A program made the translations under genes and the position numbers. This document shows positions 7,036-13,778 of a stretch of DNA of 13,778 nt, piece after piece. The stretch spans positions 1 to 13,778 of the forward strand of contig SAAR01000056.1 in NCBI GenBank assembly GCA_009916335.1, in the 5' to 3' direction. The notes beneath the pieces were generated by a model, which was given only the letters and a program-made list of their open reading frames with translations, ran no database searches and was not told the origin of the DNA. The first letter of the stretch is position 1; each line of letters begins with the position of its first letter. This DNA comes from Erysipelotrichia bacterium (GTDB lineage Bacteria > Bacillota_I > Bacilli_A > Erysipelotrichales > Erysipelotrichaceae).

Positions 7036-7998
7036 ATAAATATTAAAAAAATATATATTCCTTTAACTGTGGCTGTTATATGCCTCGTCTTTTTTGGATG
7101 TTCAAGTCCTAATAAAAGTGACAAAGTAGCTATTGCGAGTCCATTGCAAGCATCAAAAGATGAATACAGCATTGCAATGATGTCTGATACTCAATTTTAC
7201 AGCCAAAGTAATCCAGAAATTTTTTATAAAATGACTCAATATCTTGTAGACAATACAAAAACACTTAATCTCTCATATGTTATGCACACAGGCGATTTAG
7301 TAGAAAATTATGATGATGAAACTCAGTGGCAGGTTGCAAGCGACGCAATGCAAACTCTAAGTAATATCCCACACGGAGTTTTGGCAGGCAACCATGACAC
7401 AGACCCAAATCCAGAACTTAGACACGCAAATTATAATAAGTATTTTGGAGAATGGCGATTTAAAGACTATAAATGGTATGGCGAAAGCCATGAAAACAAC
7501 AGTGCCCATTATGACCTTGTGAAAATTGGAAAAACTAATTTTATATTTGTATATATTAGTGATGACCCTAGCCAATGTTGTATAGACTTTGCAAACTCCG
7601 CCTTTCAAAAATACCCTAACCATGTAGGAATTCTGTGTACTCACAACTATCTGTCGCCAAATCAAACTTTGAGCCCTGTAGGAGAAAAGCTTAAACAAAC
7701 CATTGTGGCAAAAAACAAGAATGTATACATGGTCTTTTCTGGACATTTCTTCGCCGCTGAATGTTTGCCTACTCAGCTTGATGATGATGGCGATGGAGTA
7801 AATGATAGAACTGTATATCAGATAATTGCAAACTATCAAAACATCCCTAATAGCGGTTATATGCTTATTGTAAAGATTAATGAGCCTAAAGGAATGGTAA
7901 GCGCCTTGTCATATTCACCAATTACAAATGATTACCTTAAAAGCGATAGTGGTGTATCGACTAATATCTTTAGCTTTCAAGCACCTTGGAACAAGTAA
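7036..7998 (+). CDS. Metallophosphoesterase-fold lipoprotein
   Basis: Calcineurin-like phosphoesterase exported as a lipoprotein. Starting at the ATA gives 320 residues with a complete lipoprotein signal: NIKK, a hydrophobic stretch to residue 20, and lipobox FFGC with Cys22. The conventional GTG at 7069 (309 residues) removes the basic n-region. Metal-site motifs in order (ATA numbering): SDTQ with Asp51, HTGDLVEN with Asp87, GNHD at 118-121, THNY with His203, and SGHFF with His237. Family members normally have GHxH here; the second His is Phe239. A Ca-binding-like acidic loop, DDDGDGVND, follows. It probably hydrolyses phosphate esters outside the membrane, substrate unknown; the missing ligand leaves full catalytic activity open. 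Divergent from the chitinase, with no convincing promoter identified. The fold assignment is sure, the start less so. Confidence 0.85.
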   Translation: MNIKKIYIPLTVAVICLVFFGCSSPNKSDKVAIASPLQASKDEYSIAMMSDTQFYSQSNPEIFYKMTQYLVDNTKTLNLSYVMHTGDLVENYDDETQWQVASDAMQTLSNIPHGVLAGNHDTDPNPELRHANYNKYFGEWRFKDYKWYGESHENNSAHYDLVKIGKTNFIFVYISDDPSQCCIDFANSAFQKYPNHVGILCTHNYLSPNQTLSPVGEKLKQTIVAKNKNVYMVFSGHFFAAECLPTQLDDDGDGVNDRTVYQIIANYQNIPNSGYMLIVKINEPKGMVSALSYSPITNDYLKSDSGVSTNIFSFQAPWNK

Positions 7999-8039
7999 AC
8001 TTGCATAAAACGCACGCCTTTTTTAGGCTTAACTTCGGC

Positions 8040-8068
8040 TTGATAATATGTCTTTTAATTGATATAAT
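8040..8068 (+). promoter_or_regulatory. Promoter of the sulP gene
   Basis: TTGATA (8040-8045), 17 bases, TATAAT (8063-8068). The start site should be near 8075, only a few bases before the hairpin at 8079, so the mRNA would begin with that hairpin. Confidence 0.75.
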
Positions 8069-8078
8069 GTTATTAATA

Positions 8079-8122
8079 AATAAATACCGTATTGATTTTT
8101 TCAATACGGTATTTATTCTTTT
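8079..8122 (+). terminator. 17-bp hairpin plus T-rich tail between the metallophosphoesterase and sulP
   Basis: Arms 8079-8095 and 8101-8117 are perfectly complementary (core ACCGTATTGA/TCAATACGGT) with a loop of five T, followed by CTTTTT and then the GAGGAG of sulP. It can end transcription of the upstream gene. Because it lies downstream of the sulP promoter it also forms the 5' end of the sulP mRNA, where it may stabilise the message or attenuate it. Confidence 0.75.
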
Positions 8123-8140
8123 TGAGGAGTTTTTGATTAT

Positions 8141-9790
8141 ATGTTTAAAAAGTTTGTTAGGGATTTAAAATTCGAGTTCAAAGATTATGATGGAAAAACC
8201 TTGTCAAAAGATATTATGACTGGTCTTACCGTTGCTGCCGTCGCTCTGCCTCTTGCTCTTGCGTTTGGTGTAAGCTCAGGTGCAAATGCCGCCTCTGGTC
8301 TTATCACTGCTATTTTCGCTGGCATTTTTATTGCCTCTTTTTCTGGTGCTTCTTTTCAAATTTCTGGTCCTACAGGAGCAATGGCAGCTATATTGCTACC
8401 GCTATCATTAAAATATGGTATAAAGGGTGTTTTAACCGCTGGATTATTATCGGGTGTCATTTTGCTTATTGTTGCATCACTTAAAATCGGCAAGCTCGTT
8501 TCATACATACCCGCTCCTGTAATTACAGGCTTTACCTCTGGCATTGCTATTGTAATTGCAATCGGTCAAATCGACAATTTTTTTGGCACTGTTTCAAAAG
8601 GAGAAAATGCAATCACAAAGCTTTCCTCCTACGCCACTCTTGGGTTTAGCCCCAACTGGTATGCTGTAATGTTTGGCGTTCTTGTAGTTCTTATCATGGT
8701 GTTTTACCCCAAAAAGTGGAAGTCTATTGTGCCATCTTCACTTGCTGCGATAATAATTTCACTTGTACTCAACCTAATACTTTTTCCTGACGCATCTAAT
8801 TCTGTTGTTATGGAGGTTGGTGCTATCCCAAAAACATTAATAAGTGAAAATGCTCTTTTTTCAACTGGTATTGATTTTGCAAACATATCAAATCTTATTT
8901 TACCTGCCTTCTCAGTTGCTTTGCTTGGTATTATAGAGAGCTTGATGTGTGGAGCAAGTGGAAGCAATATGACTGGAGAGCAATTTGACTCTAACCGTGA
9001 AATTGCCGCACAGGGCTTGGGTAACATCCTTATTCCTCTTGTTGGTGGTGTTCCTGCAACCGCAGCAATCGCAAGAACTTCTGTTGCTATTAAAGCGGGC
9101 GGAAGAACAAGGCTTGTAAGCATTGTTCACTCTATAACACTTATTGCTTCTATGTTTTTGCTTAGCGGAGTTATGTCACATATACCTCTTGCCTCTCTTG
9201 CAGGTGTTTTAATGGTTACTGCATTTAGAATGAATGAGTGGGAATCAATTAAACTGATACTGTCCAACAAGTTCAAATCGCAGATTATCCAATATAGTGT
9301 AACTATGATTTGCACTGTTGTGTTTGATTTAACAATAGCTATTGCCGTTGGAATTTTGATGGCTATGCTTGCATTTGTTAAACAAAGTTGTGAACTTAAC
9401 ATTGCAGTTAGCGATATCGACCTCGAAAAAATCCCAACAAACATAGATTGTGACCATTCAAAAACAAAGGTTGCTTATCTTTCTGGCCCAATATTTTTTG
9501 GCACACAAGAAAAGCTTACATCATTTGCCAATGAAATTAAGGATACAAAAATCCTTGTGCTTTCAATGCGTGGCGTTCCAAGTATTGATGGTAACGGAAT
9601 TGATGCACTTGCACAGTCTGTTTGCATATTAAAAGCAAAAAAAATTGATGTTCTTATGTGTGGTGTTCAAGAGCAGGTTGAGCACGAACTAGACCGAGTG
9701 CCTTTCAAACAACTTATTGGCGAAGAGAAGTTCTTTTGGGATGCCATTGCAGCTATAAAAAGCACTGAGGAAACTAAACAGCCTGCCTAA
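8141..9790 (+). CDS. SulP-family anion transporter with STAS domain
   Basis: 549 residues: a short basic N-terminus, a membrane domain of many hydrophobic segments about 22-415, then a cytoplasmic STAS domain about 441-540. Family signatures are LPLALAFGVSSG (36-47), SGPTGAMAAI (75-84) in the anion-binding region, IPAPVITGFTSGIA (123-136), and the conserved IIESLMCG...SNREIAAQGLGNI...GGVPATAAIART block at 264-312. The STAS part contains SGPIFFGTQ and SMRGVPSIDGNGIDAL. SulP proteins of this type carry sulfate, bicarbonate or related anions; SGPIFFGT is common in bicarbonate-type members but the substrate is not decidable. GAGGAG precedes the ATG by 11 bases, rather long; no better start is seen. 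Flanked by its own promoter and terminator, so a single-gene unit. No carbonic anhydrase or sulfate assimilation gene is adjacent. Confidence 0.92.
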   Translation: MFKKFVRDLKFEFKDYDGKTLSKDIMTGLTVAAVALPLALAFGVSSGANAASGLITAIFAGIFIASFSGASFQISGPTGAMAAILLPLSLKYGIKGVLTAGLLSGVILLIVASLKIGKLVSYIPAPVITGFTSGIAIVIAIGQIDNFFGTVSKGENAITKLSSYATLGFSPNWYAVMFGVLVVLIMVFYPKKWKSIVPSSLAAIIISLVLNLILFPDASNSVVMEVGAIPKTLISENALFSTGIDFANISNLILPAFSVALLGIIESLMCGASGSNMTGEQFDSNREIAAQGLGNILIPLVGGVPATAAIARTSVAIKAGGRTRLVSIVHSITLIASMFLLSGVMSHIPLASLAGVLMVTAFRMNEWESIKLILSNKFKSQIIQYSVTMICTVVFDLTIAIAVGILMAMLAFVKQSCELNIAVSDIDLEKIPTNIDCDHSKTKVAYLSGPIFFGTQEKLTSFANEIKDTKILVLSMRGVPSIDGNGIDALAQSVCILKAKKIDVLMCGVQEQVEHELDRVPFKQLIGEEKFFWDAIAAIKSTEETKQPA

Positions 9791-9810
9791 AACATTATAA
9801 ATAATATGTT

Positions 9811-9850
9811 AAAACACAGCTATACTTTTCTGTATTGCTGTGTTTTTTAT
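9811..9850 (+). terminator. Terminator of the sulP gene
   Basis: AAAACACAGCTATAC pairs with GTATTGCTGTGTTTT (15 positions, one mismatch) around a 6-base loop, followed by further T. It lies 21 bases after the sulP stop. Confidence 0.85.
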
Positions 9851-10062
9851 AAAAACAAAATTAGAGTAAAATACAGCTGTGTCAATCATAAAGTTACAGC
9901 TAATTAAATTTATATTTAAATATAATATAATCATTTATAGAAATAATAAAGATTGCCTTTGCCGATTTGACAATATAAATACAACATAAATTTAAGGTCC
10001 TAGTGTAAAGCACATAAACTTTACACTAGGGCCTATTTTTATAATAATTATATCATTGAGTG
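9851..10062. other. AT-rich intergenic region with an isolated hairpin
   Basis: Between the convergent sulP and short-chain dehydrogenase genes. No open frame with a ribosome binding site is seen. It holds several short ACAGCT-containing inverted pieces (about 9870-9905) related to the sulP terminator stem, a TTGACA at 9967-9972 without a good -10, and the strong hairpin at 9995-10034. Confidence 0.5.
9995..10040 (+). terminator. 16-bp hairpin with T tract, probably a two-way terminator
   Basis: AGGTCCTAGTGTAAAG pairs with CTTTACACTAGGGCCT (one G-U on the plus strand) around CACATAAA, followed by ATTTTT on the plus strand. On the minus strand the stem has one A-C mismatch and a weaker T-rich tail, but it is correctly placed to end the short-chain dehydrogenase transcript. 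Confidence 0.7.
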
Positions 10063-10791
10063 CTATATTACCATTCCACCGTTGACTCCTATTACCTGCC
10101 CTGTAATAAATCTTGCTTTTTCCCCACTCAAAAATAGTGCAAGCTGTGCAATATCGTTTGGCGTTCCTATTATCCCCAGTGGTGTTTCTTCCCTCAGCTG
10201 CTGAACAGTGCTTACATCCAAGCTCGCATTCATCTGTGTATCTATTACTCCAGGACAAATGCAATTAACCCTTATGTTTGATGGCCCTACCTCTTTTGCC
10301 AATGCCTTTGTAAGACCCACCACCGCTGCCTTTGATGCAGAGTAATGCACCTCACATGATGCTCCTACTTGACCCCACATAGAAGATATATTAATTATAC
10401 TGCCACGCTTTTCACTAATCATTGATGGCAATACAGCTTTGCAACAATTAAAAACACCTTTAACATTAACATCAAACATTCTGTTAAAGTCGCTCTCTGT
10501 TATATCGCAAAAAAGCTTTTGCTGTGCTATTCCCGCATTATTAACAAGCACTTCTACTTTACCCATAGTGCCCTCAATCTCCTGTAGCATTTGTTTTACC
10601 GCCTGTGCATCGCTAACATCAGCACAAAAAGCTTTTGCAGAATAGCCACACTTAACAAGCTTCTGTTCAAGTGATACCGCCTGCTCTTTTGAACTACTGT
10701 AATTTATTGCTACGCAATAACCATTTTGAGCAAATAAGGTTGCAATCTGTTCCCCTATTCCTCTTGAAGCACCTGTTATTAAAGCTGTCAA
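10063..10791 (-). CDS. Short-chain dehydrogenase/reductase, 3-oxoacyl-ACP reductase (FabG)-like
   Basis: 242 residues, normal for FabG-type SDRs. The Rossmann loop TGASRGIG is at 6-13, NNAG at 84-87, the catalytic Ser in NISS (134-137), and Tyr150/Lys154 in HYSASK; the C-terminal ITGQVIGVNGG is typical of the FabG subgroup. Reaction: NADPH-dependent reduction of a 3-oxo group, in FabG the beta-ketoacyl-ACP of fatty acid elongation. Since no other fatty acid gene is near, it may serve another carbonyl substrate. The start is a TTG with GGGAG 8 bases upstream, and no ATG is available. A hairpin with eight T lies just before the ribosome binding site and I see no separate promoter, so expression may depend on read-through from the lipoprotein gene upstream. 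Confidence 0.88.
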   Translation of the reverse strand: MTALITGASRGIGEQIATLFAQNGYCVAINYSSSKEQAVSLEQKLVKCGYSAKAFCADVSDAQAVKQMLQEIEGTMGKVEVLVNNAGIAQQKLFCDITESDFNRMFDVNVKGVFNCCKAVLPSMISEKRGSIINISSMWGQVGASCEVHYSASKAAVVGLTKALAKEVGPSNIRVNCICPGVIDTQMNASLDVSTVQQLREETPLGIIGTPNDIAQLALFLSGEKARFITGQVIGVNGGMVI

Positions 10792-10804
10792 TTAAAACAC
10801 TCCC

Positions 10805-10838
10805 TAAAAAAAATACCCCATGCATCTGCACAGGGCAT
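10805..10838 (-). terminator. Terminator between the lipoprotein and the FabG-like gene
   Basis: On the minus strand ATGCCCTGTGC folds back on GCATGGGGTAT (about 11 pairs with G-U pairs, loop AGAT), then eight T. It sits 17 bases after the lipoprotein stop and right before the ribosome binding site of the FabG-like gene. Confidence 0.8.
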
Positions 10839-10854
10839 TAATATTAAACTTAAA

Positions 10855-11559
10855 TTATGATGTTGGGTTATCAATCTGTGATACAAACTGGCCTACTGAT
10901 TCAGGGTCATTTGTATACTCTGTAGGAATAACAAACATATCCTCTGTTACATTACCTGAAACATCAAACTTCTGATAGTCCGAAGCAATTCCATCAGCAG
11001 AAACAACGCCCTTCATAACAAGCTTGCCATCCTTAAACAAAAATCTTGAAGACTGCTGATTAGATGGGTTCGTGTAATCCTCATAGCTATATGTTACACC
11101 ACTAACCTCTACTGTTCCCTCTTCAACAAAAGAAAGTGCATTAAGCTGAATATACGCACCCTTAAGGAATGATGTTAATTCTGGCAATTGTTGCTCACCA
11201 ATCTCGCTATAGGTTCTAAGGCTTGAAAACAACAATATTTTCTTAGTGCCATTAATTATAACACTGATTGGAAGCTGTGTTCCATCATTCAAAGGCATAT
11301 TTAGAGTGAGCATTTTTTTAGTTGATCCTAAAATTGTAATAGTAACAGGAATAACTGTTCCATCTTCCAGTAACATTTCAGTCGTAATCATATATTTACC
11401 TGTTTTGTTAATGTCAATATACTCTTTAAGTAATCTGCCCTCATTAACATCTTGGGTTTTGCCTATGTCTGGTGTTGGTTTATCATCTTCTTTATTGCAT
11501 GCACAAGCAAATGTAAAGAACATCGTGATAACAAGTAACATCGATATAACTTTTTTCAT
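10855..11559 (-). CDS. Lipoprotein of unknown function with an internal repeat
   Basis: 234 residues. It starts with a lipoprotein signal peptide (MKK, hydrophobic stretch to residue 18, then Cys19 or Cys21 in FACAC) and an acidic, Pro-containing spacer. The mature part is rich in beta-strand-like sequence and contains a tandem similarity: residues 64-86 (LEDGTVIPVTITILGSTKK...) and 90-111 (LNDGTQLPISVIINGTKK...). It resembles in general build LolA/LppX-like or outer-surface folding lipoproteins, but I do not recognise a family and assign no function. The start ATG has GGAG 10 bases upstream and a good promoter is present about 45 bases before it. It is the first gene of a possible two-gene unit with the FabG-like gene, separated by a terminator-like hairpin. 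Confidence 0.8.
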   Translation of the reverse strand: MKKVISMLLVITMFFTFACACNKEDDKPTPDIGKTQDVNEGRLLKEYIDINKTGKYMITTEMLLEDGTVIPVTITILGSTKKMLTLNMPLNDGTQLPISVIINGTKKILLFSSLRTYSEIGEQQLPELTSFLKGAYIQLNALSFVEEGTVEVSGVTYSYEDYTNPSNQQSSRFLFKDGKLVMKGVVSADGIASDYQKFDVSGNVTEDMFVIPTEYTNDPESVGQFVSQIDNPTS

Positions 11560-11605
11560 AAAAATAATACTCCATTCTAAATTAATCTTATAAATACTAT
11601 TTCTT

Positions 11606-11634
11606 ATGTTATCATAGGCTTTTTATTATGTCAA
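11606..11634 (-). promoter_or_regulatory. Promoter of the lipoprotein gene
   Basis: TTGACA (11629-11634), 17 bases, TAACAT (11606-11611) on the minus strand. Start site near 11599, giving a leader of about 40 bases. Confidence 0.65.
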
Positions 11635-11686
11635 TTAACCTGTGCAAATTATAATGTCTTTTATCAAAAAAATTTTTAAAAGTCTA

Positions 11687-11715
11687 TTGCAAAAGCCTTG
11701 CTTAACTTTTATAAT
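11687..11715 (+). promoter_or_regulatory. Promoter of tRNA-Thr
   Basis: TTGCAA (11687-11692), 17 bases, TATAAT (11710-11715). The expected start near 11722 lies about 22 bases before the tRNA. Confidence 0.7.
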
Positions 11716-11743
11716 ATAAGTGTATGGTTATAAAATCTTATAC

Positions 11744-11818
11744 GCTACTGTGGCTCAATGGTAAAGCACTTCACTCGTAATGAAGGGATTGTGAGTTCGA
11801 TTCTCACCAGTAGCTCCA
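11744..11818 (+). tRNA. tRNA-Thr (anticodon CGT)
   Basis: A 75-base cloverleaf with encoded CCA. The acceptor stem GCTACTG pairs fully with CAGTAGC; the D arm contains GGCTCAATGGTAAAGC; the anticodon stem CTTCA/TGAAG encloses loop CTCGTAA with anticodon CGT (reads ACG, Thr); the T arm GTGAG-TTCGATT-CTCAC is perfect. The discriminator base is T. It stands alone, with its own promoter and terminator. Confidence 0.95.
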
Positions 11819-11821
11819 CCT

Positions 11822-11860
11822 AAAAAGAGTATGGACACTAATTGTGTCTATACTCTTTTT
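11822..11860. terminator. Bidirectional terminator after tRNA-Thr
   Basis: AAAAAGAGTATGGACAC pairs with GTGTCTATACTCTTTTT (17 pairs with one G-U on the plus strand) around TAATT. The flanking A5/T5 tracts let it work in both directions: for the tRNA on plus and for ablB, which ends 60 bases away, on minus. Confidence 0.88.
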
Positions 11861-11919
11861 ACAATTTAACTACTCCAACCAAACATCCTTCTTGTTACAG
11901 CATAAATACTTTAATTATT

Positions 11920-12762
11920 TTAAATAGAGTTCATATGCTTATACCAAACATTCATGCTTTCTATCTGTCCAGAAATATCCGTATTGTTTACAAGAGTTCC
12001 AGCATAAGTATACCCACATTTTGCAAATGTTATATTCATCCCTGCTGACTTGGCTCTTGCTATTGTGTATGCAGTCTTTATGCCTATCTCTTTAAGTTCA
12101 TTTTCCATTACATCAAGCAGATACAAAGCATAACCCTTGCCACGATGCTCATCTAAAACCGCAAAATCAGTCATTTCTGCATTAGAATAATTTTTTTGAA
12201 CTTCTATAGAAGATAAAGCTACCAATTTATTCTTTATCCATATTCCAAAATATATTACATCTTCACTCATAGTTTTTAAAATATATTCCTCATCATGTAT
12301 CGGAAATGGATAAGTTTTAAATACATTGCGATAAACTTGTACCATATGGGGAACATCTTTCTGGGTAGCACATCTACATATAAAACCTTTATTCTCTTGT
12401 TTTATACAAGTCTGTGTTCCCTTTTGCTTCGCTATACTAATTATTTTATTGTAATCTTCTGCGTTTGTATCAATATTTCGAGCTTCATCAAAATATTTGC
12501 ATAAAAAACAGCCGTCAGACTCGCCTTTATAAAACTTTGGTATAACTGCCTCAAGCCTATAACCATTAGTTTCAAAAATGTTTTTATGACACAATGGAAT
12601 TTTTGCAATTATTTTTGTATATCCTTTTTGGGCAGCTAATTCATCAAGTTCTCTCGTTATGCAAGGCAAATCATTAACATCAAGAGACATAAGATAAATC
12701 CTATTGCTATTTTGCCCATGATGAATTATCGAATTCCCTATCTTGCATATTGAATCAAACAT
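11920..12762 (-). CDS. ablB: Beta-lysine N-acetyltransferase
   Basis: 280 residues from the chosen ATG (MFDSICKIG). The N-terminal half ([14 protein letters not shown], then a Cys-containing GCFLCKYFD near residue 85) is typical of AblB. The C-terminal half is a GNAT acetyltransferase domain (about 128-280) with the acetyl-CoA-binding loop [13 protein letters not shown]. It would acetylate beta-lysine on the epsilon amino group, giving N-epsilon-acetyl-beta-lysine, a compatible solute. ATG lies 7 bases after a GGAG and overlaps the ablA stop by 8 bases, so translation is coupled; a GTG two codons upstream is an alternative start. Strong identification, since the gene is paired with the aminomutase. 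Confidence 0.9.
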   Translation of the reverse strand: MFDSICKIGNSIIHHGQNSNRIYLMSLDVNDLPCITRELDELAAQKGYTKIIAKIPLCHKNIFETNGYRLEAVIPKFYKGESDGCFLCKYFDEARNIDTNAEDYNKIISIAKQKGTQTCIKQENKGFICRCATQKDVPHMVQVYRNVFKTYPFPIHDEEYILKTMSEDVIYFGIWIKNKLVALSSIEVQKNYSNAEMTDFAVLDEHRGKGYALYLLDVMENELKEIGIKTAYTIARAKSAGMNITFAKCGYTYAGTLVNNTDISGQIESMNVWYKHMNSI

Positions 12763-13778
12763 TTTCACTCTCCAAATCCTCTATATCGTCACTTGGTGTA
12801 AGTGTTATCATTTCATCGTAATCGGCAAGGAGCCTTGAAATTCCTATTGTTTTGCTCTCGTCTGCCTCATCCATCTTTAGCTGTAAATTGCAAGTATCAC
12901 ATTTCAAATCGCATGAATTAACTTTATAGTTATAAGGCTCTTGATATGTTGTAATTACGCCCTCATAATTTCTTAATATTACCTTGTTTGTTGACCAAGA
13001 TACAATGTAATTTGGTGCAACAGGAATCTTTCCTCCTCCTCCTGGTGCATCCACAACAAAGGTTGGCACTGCAAATCCGCTTGTGTGTCCCCTTAAGCTT
13101 TCCATTATTTCAATACCTTTACCTATTGGAGTTCTAAAATGCTCAAGTCCCTCTGATAAATCACACTGATAAATATAGTATGGGCGAACTCTGTTCTGCA
13201 CTAACTTATGAACAAGCTTTTTCATAATTCTTGGGCAATCATTTATGCCTGAAAGAAGAACAGATTGATTTCCAAGAGGTATACCTGCAAAGGCAAGCTT
13301 TTTTAAAGCCTCTCTTGAAGAACGAGTAACTTCTTTTGGATGATTAAAGTGAGTGTTTATCCACAAAACTTTATGCTTTTTTAACATTTCTACAAGTTCA
13401 TTAGTTATTCTTTGAGGAAGAACAACTGGGGTTCTTGTTCCTATTCTAACTACCTCAACATGTTCAATTTGGTCTAGCTCTCCAAGTATCCAGTCAAGTG
13501 TATCATCAGGAAGCAAAAATGGATCTCCACCCGAAAGTAATACATCTCTTACAACAGGATTGCCTTTTATATAATCTAGCCCCTTTTGTATCTGTTCCTT
13601 TGACGGTATGCAATCTAGGTCTCCCACTTTTCTTTTTCTTGTGCAATGCCTGCAATACATAGAACATACATTACTTATATGAAATAAAACCCTATCTGGA
13701 TATCTATGAGTAATACCTTCAACGGGGCTATCCTTATCCTCTGCTAAAGGGTCTGACATATCATATTCGGCAATATGC
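12755..13778 (-). CDS. ablA: Lysine 2,3-aminomutase, partial
   Basis: The frame stays open to the window edge (upstream of MSDP it reads HIAEYD), so about the first 80 residues of a usual 400-residue-plus enzyme are missing; the internal ATG at 13759 is not the true start. It is a radical SAM, PLP-dependent enzyme converting L-alpha-lysine to L-beta-lysine. Seen: CSMYCRHC (the CxxxCxxC 4Fe-4S site), [56 protein letters not shown], and [13 protein letters not shown] with the PLP Lys. A C-terminal CDLKCDTC resembles the zinc-binding Cys set of the family. Followed directly by ablB, which points to osmolyte synthesis rather than lysine fermentation. Confidence 0.95.
   Translation of the reverse strand, partial: HIAEYDMSDPLAEDKDSPVEGITHRYPDRVLFHISNVCSMYCRHCTRKRKVGDLDCIPSKEQIQKGLDYIKGNPVVRDVLLSGGDPFLLPDDTLDWILGELDQIEHVEVVRIGTRTPVVLPQRITNELVEMLKKHKVLWINTHFNHPKEVTRSSREALKKLAFAGIPLGNQSVLLSGINDCPRIMKKLVHKLVQNRVRPYYIYQCDLSEGLEHFRTPIGKGIEIMESLRGHTSGFAVPTFVVDAPGGGGKIPVAPNYIVSWSTNKVILRNYEGVITTYQEPYNYKVNSCDLKCDTCNLQLKMDEADESKTIGISRLLADYDEMITLTPSDDIEDLESENV

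Noticed and set aside
7069..7071. GTG as start of the metallophosphoesterase
   Set aside because: No SD in front and it would remove the basic part of the signal peptide; the ATA at 7036 fits better, though it is non-standard.
7357..7839. 160-residue minus-strand frame opposite the metallophosphoesterase
   Set aside because: No ribosome binding site or recognisable motif, and the opposite strand carries a conserved enzyme fold.
9994..10040. Hairpin read as part of a tRNA or riboswitch
   Set aside because: It is a single simple stem-loop with a T tail and no cloverleaf or conserved core, so terminator is the simpler explanation.
1..13778. CRISPR array, transposase or phage genes
   Set aside because: No spaced direct-repeat array, no recombinase or transposase motif and no structural phage protein is seen on either strand.

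Overview
The window is an AT-rich stretch of about 13.8 kb that reads as a Bacillota (Clostridia-type) chromosome. The evidence is strong GGAG/AGGAG ribosome binding sites, TTGACA/TATAAT promoters, lipoproteins, intrinsic terminators and gene families typical of anaerobic Firmicutes. No phage, transposon, plasmid or CRISPR module is visible. Genus cannot be set from the sequence alone.

Left part (1-5060, minus strand): a five-gene polyamine operon, in transcription order speD (S-adenosylmethionine decarboxylase), an arginine-type decarboxylase (speA), speE (spermidine synthase), speB (agmatinase) and a saccharopine-dehydrogenase-like carboxy(nor)spermidine dehydrogenase cut off by the window edge. 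The genes abut or overlap. speD has a good promoter about 390 bases upstream of its start codon, so the mRNA should begin with a roughly 350-base leader. I can fold that leader into a closed multibranch domain, a row of hairpins and a terminator-like hairpin just before the speD ribosome binding site. This is the best candidate here for an undescribed regulatory RNA. The operon also carries pieces of two different routes to spermidine.

Middle (5100-8000): a secreted GH18 chitinase-type enzyme (signal peptide, FN3 domain, Thr-rich linker, catalytic domain) on the minus strand, divergent from a plus-strand lipoprotein of the metallophosphoesterase fold. The latter appears to start at a non-standard ATA codon and lacks one canonical metal-binding His.

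Right-middle (8000-11860): a SulP-family anion transporter with a C-terminal STAS domain, preceded by a promoter and a 17-bp hairpin at the expected 5' end of its mRNA. After it come a FabG-like short-chain dehydrogenase and a lipoprotein of unknown function, both on the minus strand with the lipoprotein upstream. Then a tRNA-Thr(CGT) with its own promoter and terminator.

Right end (11920-13778, minus strand): ablA (lysine 2,3-aminomutase, cut by the window edge) and ablB (beta-lysine N-acetyltransferase), overlapping, the pair that makes the compatible solute N-epsilon-acetyl-beta-lysine. The window is therefore mainly housekeeping and stress metabolism of basic amino acids and polyamines, plus two extracytoplasmic proteins and an anion transporter.
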